This document shows positions 60,677 to 64,000 of a DNA stretch of 64,000 nt, one piece after another; positions within the stretch are counted from its first letter, which is position 1; each line of letters opens with the position of its first letter. Location of the stretch: the NCBI RefSeq assembly GCF_003351025.1, contig NZ_QPCG01000008.1, positions 1 to 64,000 of the forward strand, read 5' to 3'. Below the pieces are notes generated by a model. It ran no database searches. It was not told the origin of the DNA and worked only from the letters and a program-made list of their open reading frames with translations. Source of the stretch: Mucilaginibacter endophyticus (GTDB lineage Bacteria > Bacteroidota > Bacteroidia > Sphingobacteriales > Sphingobacteriaceae). A program made the position numbers and the translations under genes.

Positions 60677-61714
60677 TTATACACTGCTGTTTATCCGCTC
60701 AAGCCTGTCGGCCGCCATACGGTTTGTTTCATAGATCTCAAGCAACAGCAGGAAATATGATAACAGCACCGGGCCGAACACCAGGCCCAGGATACCAAAC
60801 AAAGGCAAGCCAATAAATACCCCGATTATTGAAATTATGGGGTGTGTGTTGGCTATGCGCTTGTTAATGATCATCCTTAAAACATTATCAATATTGCCAA
60901 TAACCAGCAAGCCGTAAACAAGTATTGCCACCCCCTGCCAGTTATGTCCCTGTGCAAATAATATAATACTTGCCGGAATACACAAGGTTGGCGCGCCAAC
61001 AACAGGTAAAAAAGATATGAATGCTCCTATTACCCCCCAAAATACGGCATCCGGAATACTTAGCGCGTAAAAGCCAAGGGCCAGCAAGAAGCCCTGCGTG
61101 GCAGCAATTATACCTTGTCCTAAAACGTTGGAATAGGTAGAATCGCGTAGGGCGGCGGCAAATTTTAATGCATGCTGCTCGCGGAAGGGCGCGTATTTTA
61201 ATAAGCCGGCCTCAAACTCACGCATTTGGGTAAGCATAAAATACAAAAGAAAATACAATACCAACAGGGTAATAATAATGTTGGCTGCGCTGCTTAATAT
61301 TGATGGAAATAGGCCTGTGCCAAAAGTCCCGAGCTTTTGAAGGGTATCTTCGGCAAAGTGGGGCTGATTTAAGTTAGATGCCGCAAAAGCGTCAATTTTT
61401 GATGTCCATTGGTCAATAGGCAGGTCTTTGATATTGATGCTTGAAATTTTGCCCACTATCATGATGCTCAGCGTTAGGAAAGGGATAACGATAACAATAA
61501 GTGAGCTGAAAATAATGAGCAGGGCTACCAGCGTTTTGTTCCAGTTGCGTTTTTCGACCAGGTTTACAAACAGCGGCCTGAAAATGGTAAACAATACTAC
61601 AGCACCAAGTATCGAACTAAATAAACCGCTAATTGCGTAAAGTAAAAAACAGCCCAGTATAATAATGCTTACCAGGATGATGTTGTTGCGTTGTTTATAG
61701 TTGAATACTGACAT
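60677..61714 (-). CDS. AI-2E-family transporter (PerM-like)
   Basis: Inner-membrane protein of 345 residues with about eight hydrophobic helices, including FGSILGAVVLFTIF-like N-terminal pairs and the conserved GVIGAFISFLPVVGAP and LGLVFGPVLLSYF near the C-terminus. The family includes the E. coli TqsA autoinducer exporter, but most members have unknown cargo. It is monocistronic here. Confidence 0.9.
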   Translation of the reverse strand: MSVFNYKQRNNIILVSIIILGCFLLYAISGLFSSILGAVVLFTIFRPLFVNLVEKRNWNKTLVALLIIFSSLIVIVIPFLTLSIMIVGKISSINIKDLPIDQWTSKIDAFAASNLNQPHFAEDTLQKLGTFGTGLFPSILSSAANIIITLLVLYFLLYFMLTQMREFEAGLLKYAPFREQHALKFAAALRDSTYSNVLGQGIIAATQGFLLALGFYALSIPDAVFWGVIGAFISFLPVVGAPTLCIPASIILFAQGHNWQGVAILVYGLLVIGNIDNVLRMIINKRIANTHPIISIIGVFIGLPLFGILGLVFGPVLLSYFLLLLEIYETNRMAADRLERINSSV

Positions 61715-61742
61715 TTAGGCTGTTGTGTTGATATTTGCTTAA

Positions 61743-61773
61743 AACAAAAAAACGCCAAAAAGTTTTGGCGTTT
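61743..61773 (-). terminator. Terminator after the small DHp-like gene
   Basis: On the minus strand AAACGCCAAAA/TTTTGGCGTTT is followed by TTTTTTTG, 22 nt after the stop. Confidence 0.9.
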
Positions 61774-61795
61774 CAAGTATTAATTGCAACGCCTT

Positions 61796-61999
61796 TTAGT
61801 TGGTATCGTTAAGCAGGGTATTGATCCGGGTTGAGCTTATCTCTATGGTATCCATGTAAAACAAACAATCCGACGTTGGGTTAGGTATTTCGTACCGCAA
61901 CTGCTCAAGCGCAAGGTGTATGTTTGATAGTTGATTTTTTATATCATGCCTTAATTTGCGCAAGGCTTCGGCGTCGTTTTTATCTTCATTAGGCCCCAT
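61796..61999 (-). CDS. Small protein resembling a histidine-kinase dimerisation helix
   Basis: A 67-residue helical protein. RHDIKNQLSNIHLALEQL around His18 resembles the H-box of kinases that use an HDIKNQL motif, yet there is no ATP-binding domain. It could act as a phosphotransfer or dimerisation partner, or be a truncated kinase. It starts 4 nt after the sigma-54 regulator gene and shares its transcript, which favours a functional link. Confidence 0.65.
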   Translation of the reverse strand: MGPNEDKNDAEALRKLRHDIKNQLSNIHLALEQLRYEIPNPTSDCLFYMDTIEISSTRINTLLNDTN

Positions 62000-62003
62000 A
62001 TTA

Positions 62004-63449
62004 CTATTTAAGGTTAATGGCCTTCATTTTGTTATAAAGCGTTTTACGGTCGATGTTCAGGATCTCGGCGGCTTTGGTTTTATTGAAGTTAACCTCCCTT
62101 AATACTCGGATGATAGTTTCATATTCGGCTTCAAGCGCGGCGTTTTTCAAATCATGACGGGTTTCCTTAACCTCCGGAGCTTCATACGGTTTGGCAGCCG
62201 GTTGCTGTTGAGCGTAATGATTAGGTGCCTCGTATGATAGTTTATAGGTCGACATTTCAAGCGGCAATGCTTTAAGCGTAATCTCGTTACCTTCGGCCAA
62301 AAGCGCCGCACGGCGGATCACATTTTTAAGCTCGCGGATATTACCCTGCCAGCGGTAGTTCATAAAGCAATCCACAACTTCCTGCGAAAAGGATTCGACA
62401 CTGCGGCCAAGTTCCTGGTTGGCTATTTTTAGAAAGTGCTCGGCCAGTAATATGATATCATGTCCACGCTCGCGCAATGGCGGCATGTAAATGCTGAACT
62501 CGTTAAAGCGGTGATAAAGATCCTCGCGGAAACGGCCCTTCTGGATACCTTCCTGCAGGTTTTCGTTGGTGGCTATGATAATGCGGACATCAAGATCAAT
62601 CTCTTTGGTGCTGCCTATCCTTTTAACCTTACGCTCTTGTACGGTGCGAAGCAATGCGGCCTGGATCTCGTATGAAAGGTTGCCCACTTCATCTAAAAAC
62701 AGCGTACCGCCGTTAGCCATTTCAAAGTGGCCTATTTTGGTATATAAAGCGCCGGTAAATGAGCCTTTTTCGTGACCAAAAAACTCACTTGCCGCAAGCT
62801 CTTTGGTTAACGAACCGCAATCCATGGCAATGAACGGCTGGTTATGGCGCGGACTGTTCAGGTGAATACTTTTGGCAACCGATTCCTTACCTGTACCACT
62901 TTCGCCTAAAATAATAACGCTGTAATTGGTTGGCGCTACCAGCTCAATCTGCCGGGCAAGCTCTTTTGATGCACGGCTTGTGCCCGTAACAAATTCTGCT
63001 GCAAAAACAGTTTTTTTAACAGTATTGGTCTTTGCTTTTTCGGAAACAATGGCGGCTTGTGGTTCTTCATCAACCTCAACCAGCGCGTGGTGAGTTTCAA
63101 GAGCCTTATTTATGGTATTTAAGATCTCATCAGGATATAGCGGCTTGGTGATATAATCATAAGCCCCCATTTTGATCAACTCAACAGCCATCTTAATGTC
63201 TGAATAGCCGGTGATGATAATAACCCCAGTTTTAGGATACTGAATTTTAATGTTACGGAGCATTTCGCGCCCGTCGGTATCTTCAAGCCTGAAATCGCAA
63301 AGTACAAGTTGATATTCACCGTTTTTCAACGCCTCCATACCCCCCGTACCACTTGATGCGGTACTAACGTCAAACCCATTTCGCGTTAAAAACTTCGATA
63401 GCAATAACGCAACATTAACTTCATCATCAATGATGAGGATCCTCTTCAT
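62004..63449 (-). CDS. Sigma-54-dependent response regulator (NtrC family)
   Basis: A 481-residue transcription activator. The receiver domain has DDE near residues 8-10 and the phospho-Asp in LCDFRLED near 51. An AAA+ domain carries GESGTGKES (near 181), GSFTGA (in place of GAFTGA, near 231) and GGTLFLDEVG. The C-terminal Fis-type helix-turn-helix contains NKTKAAEILNIDRKTLYNKM. ATG 63449 is used because the longer frame starts with TTG. It needs a kinase partner; none is adjacent except the small DHp-like protein. Confidence 0.95.
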   Translation of the reverse strand: MKRILIIDDEVNVALLLSKFLTRNGFDVSTASSGTGGMEALKNGEYQLVLCDFRLEDTDGREMLRNIKIQYPKTGVIIITGYSDIKMAVELIKMGAYDYITKPLYPDEILNTINKALETHHALVEVDEEPQAAIVSEKAKTNTVKKTVFAAEFVTGTSRASKELARQIELVAPTNYSVIILGESGTGKESVAKSIHLNSPRHNQPFIAMDCGSLTKELAASEFFGHEKGSFTGALYTKIGHFEMANGGTLFLDEVGNLSYEIQAALLRTVQERKVKRIGSTKEIDLDVRIIIATNENLQEGIQKGRFREDLYHRFNEFSIYMPPLRERGHDIILLAEHFLKIANQELGRSVESFSQEVVDCFMNYRWQGNIRELKNVIRRAALLAEGNEITLKALPLEMSTYKLSYEAPNHYAQQQPAAKPYEAPEVKETRHDLKNAALEAEYETIIRVLREVNFNKTKAAEILNIDRKTLYNKMKAINLK

Positions 63450-63558
63450 ATTCAGCAATTATTGTGCGGTAAATGTCTTATTAAGTGTCAAAATACAAAC
63501 AATGTGCTAATTTATACGATTTATTTAATTATTAAGGTTCATATGAATTAAAAAAACA

Positions 63559-63596
63559 ATAAAAAAGGGGAGCCCGAATGAGCTCCCCTTTTTTAT
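63559..63596 (-). terminator. Terminator of the beta-barrel gene
   Basis: AAAAAAGGGGAGC/GCTCCCCTTTTTT around a short loop. On the minus strand it follows the beta-barrel stop by 25 nt. The A- and T-tracts make it work in both directions. Confidence 0.88.
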
Positions 63597-63621
63597 GTCA
63601 AGGTATTTGTAGGGCCATATA

Positions 63622-64000
63622 TTAAAAGCCGTACGCTACACGTAAACCTATAAAGTTCACTTTGCTTTGATCAATACCTGTTGCATATTTGGTAGTTGCT
63701 TCATAGCGGATACCTGCATCAATAAAGCTGCTTGCGCTTACAGGGAATTGTACACCAATTTGTGGAGCATAAACAAACGCTGTTGATTTGTTGGCATTAA
63801 CGTCAGATTTGTTTAGCAAAAATGCTGCACCAGCTTCACCTTGTACATAGAAGTTGCTGATTGGGAAGTATTTCAAACCAGCTTTAACCGGGATTAAGTG
63901 GAAATCAGTTGCATCAAGACCTTGAACACCACCGATGTTGTTTTTACCAAATACATTGTTATAACCTGCGTTAACAGTAACAAATAATTGGTTTGAAACA
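63622..64000 (-). CDS. Outer-membrane beta-barrel protein, partial at the window edge
   Basis: The frame is open to the window end. The visible C-terminal part reads as alternating beta-strands, for example FYVQGEAGAAFL, AFVYAPQIGVQF and SFIDAGIRYEA, and ends with an aromatic residue (GLRVAYGF), typical of barrel insertion signals. It resembles OmpW/OmpA-like porin-type barrels (8-stranded). The signal peptide and start lie outside the window. Confidence 0.85.
   Translation of the reverse strand, partial: VSNQLFVTVNAGYNNVFGKNNIGGVQGLDATDFHLIPVKAGLKYFPISNFYVQGEAGAAFLLNKSDVNANKSTAFVYAPQIGVQFPVSASSFIDAGIRYEATTKYATGIDQSKVNFIGLRVAYGF

Overview
The window looks like chromosomal DNA of a Sphingobacteriaceae member (Bacteroidota), most likely Mucilaginibacter or a close relative. 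This rests on gldD, an IPExxxVDY-family gene beside pyk, Bacteroidota-type promoter boxes (TTTG ... TAnnTTTG), very few Shine-Dalgarno sites, a DUF177-rpmF-plsX-fabH-accB-accC operon and a B12-dependent ribonucleotide reductase. The genus is inferred from gene content and style, not from a database match.

Layout. 0-2 kb: an AT-rich SMC-like ATPase gene with a broken 3' end, beside a tRNA-Arg(CCT); this may be the edge of a genomic island. 2-9 kb: metG, an LD-carboxypeptidase, a ligase-associated exonuclease overlapping an ATP-dependent DNA ligase, and a MaoC-like hydratase. 9-17 kb: yicC-gmk-nadD and acpP-fabF-rnc operons, then an IPExxxVDY gene and pyk. 17-27 kb: a hybrid histidine kinase with an AraC output domain, aroE-gldD, an EcsC-like gene, a reductase, lutB, an M28 peptidase and rpiB. 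27-33 kb: tatC and the fatty acid/phospholipid operon. 33-49 kb: subtilase, aldehyde dehydrogenase, TPR protein, phosphosulfolactate synthase-like gene, nrdJ, DUF1835 gene, GHL10 glycosidase, coiled-coil protein, UPF0173 hydrolase and a tiny secreted K/M-rich protein. 49-64 kb: glgA-glgC, polA, tag, AhpD-like protein, two VOC proteins, serine hydrolase, trmB with an alkyltransferase-like gene, a YtxH/holin-like envelope operon, an AI-2E-family transporter, a sigma-54 regulator with a stand-alone kinase-dimerisation-like small protein, and a partial beta-barrel gene.

The genes are mostly core metabolism and information processing. What stands out lies between them: more than ten families of palindromic intergenic repeats. 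One class is especially striking. It is built of short degenerate tandem phrases arranged as inverted arms, and in eight of nine places an arm starts within about 6 nt of a stop codon, or overlaps it. In two cases a strong intrinsic terminator is nested inside the arms. A second class (CCCCTAAA/TTTAGGGG type) is fused into gene ends: it supplies C-terminal codons and stop codons for some genes and a Shine-Dalgarno-like sequence for others. These elements are the best candidates here for something undescribed.

Coordinates, starts and motifs were read by eye. Functional names rest on recognised family motifs; no searches were run.
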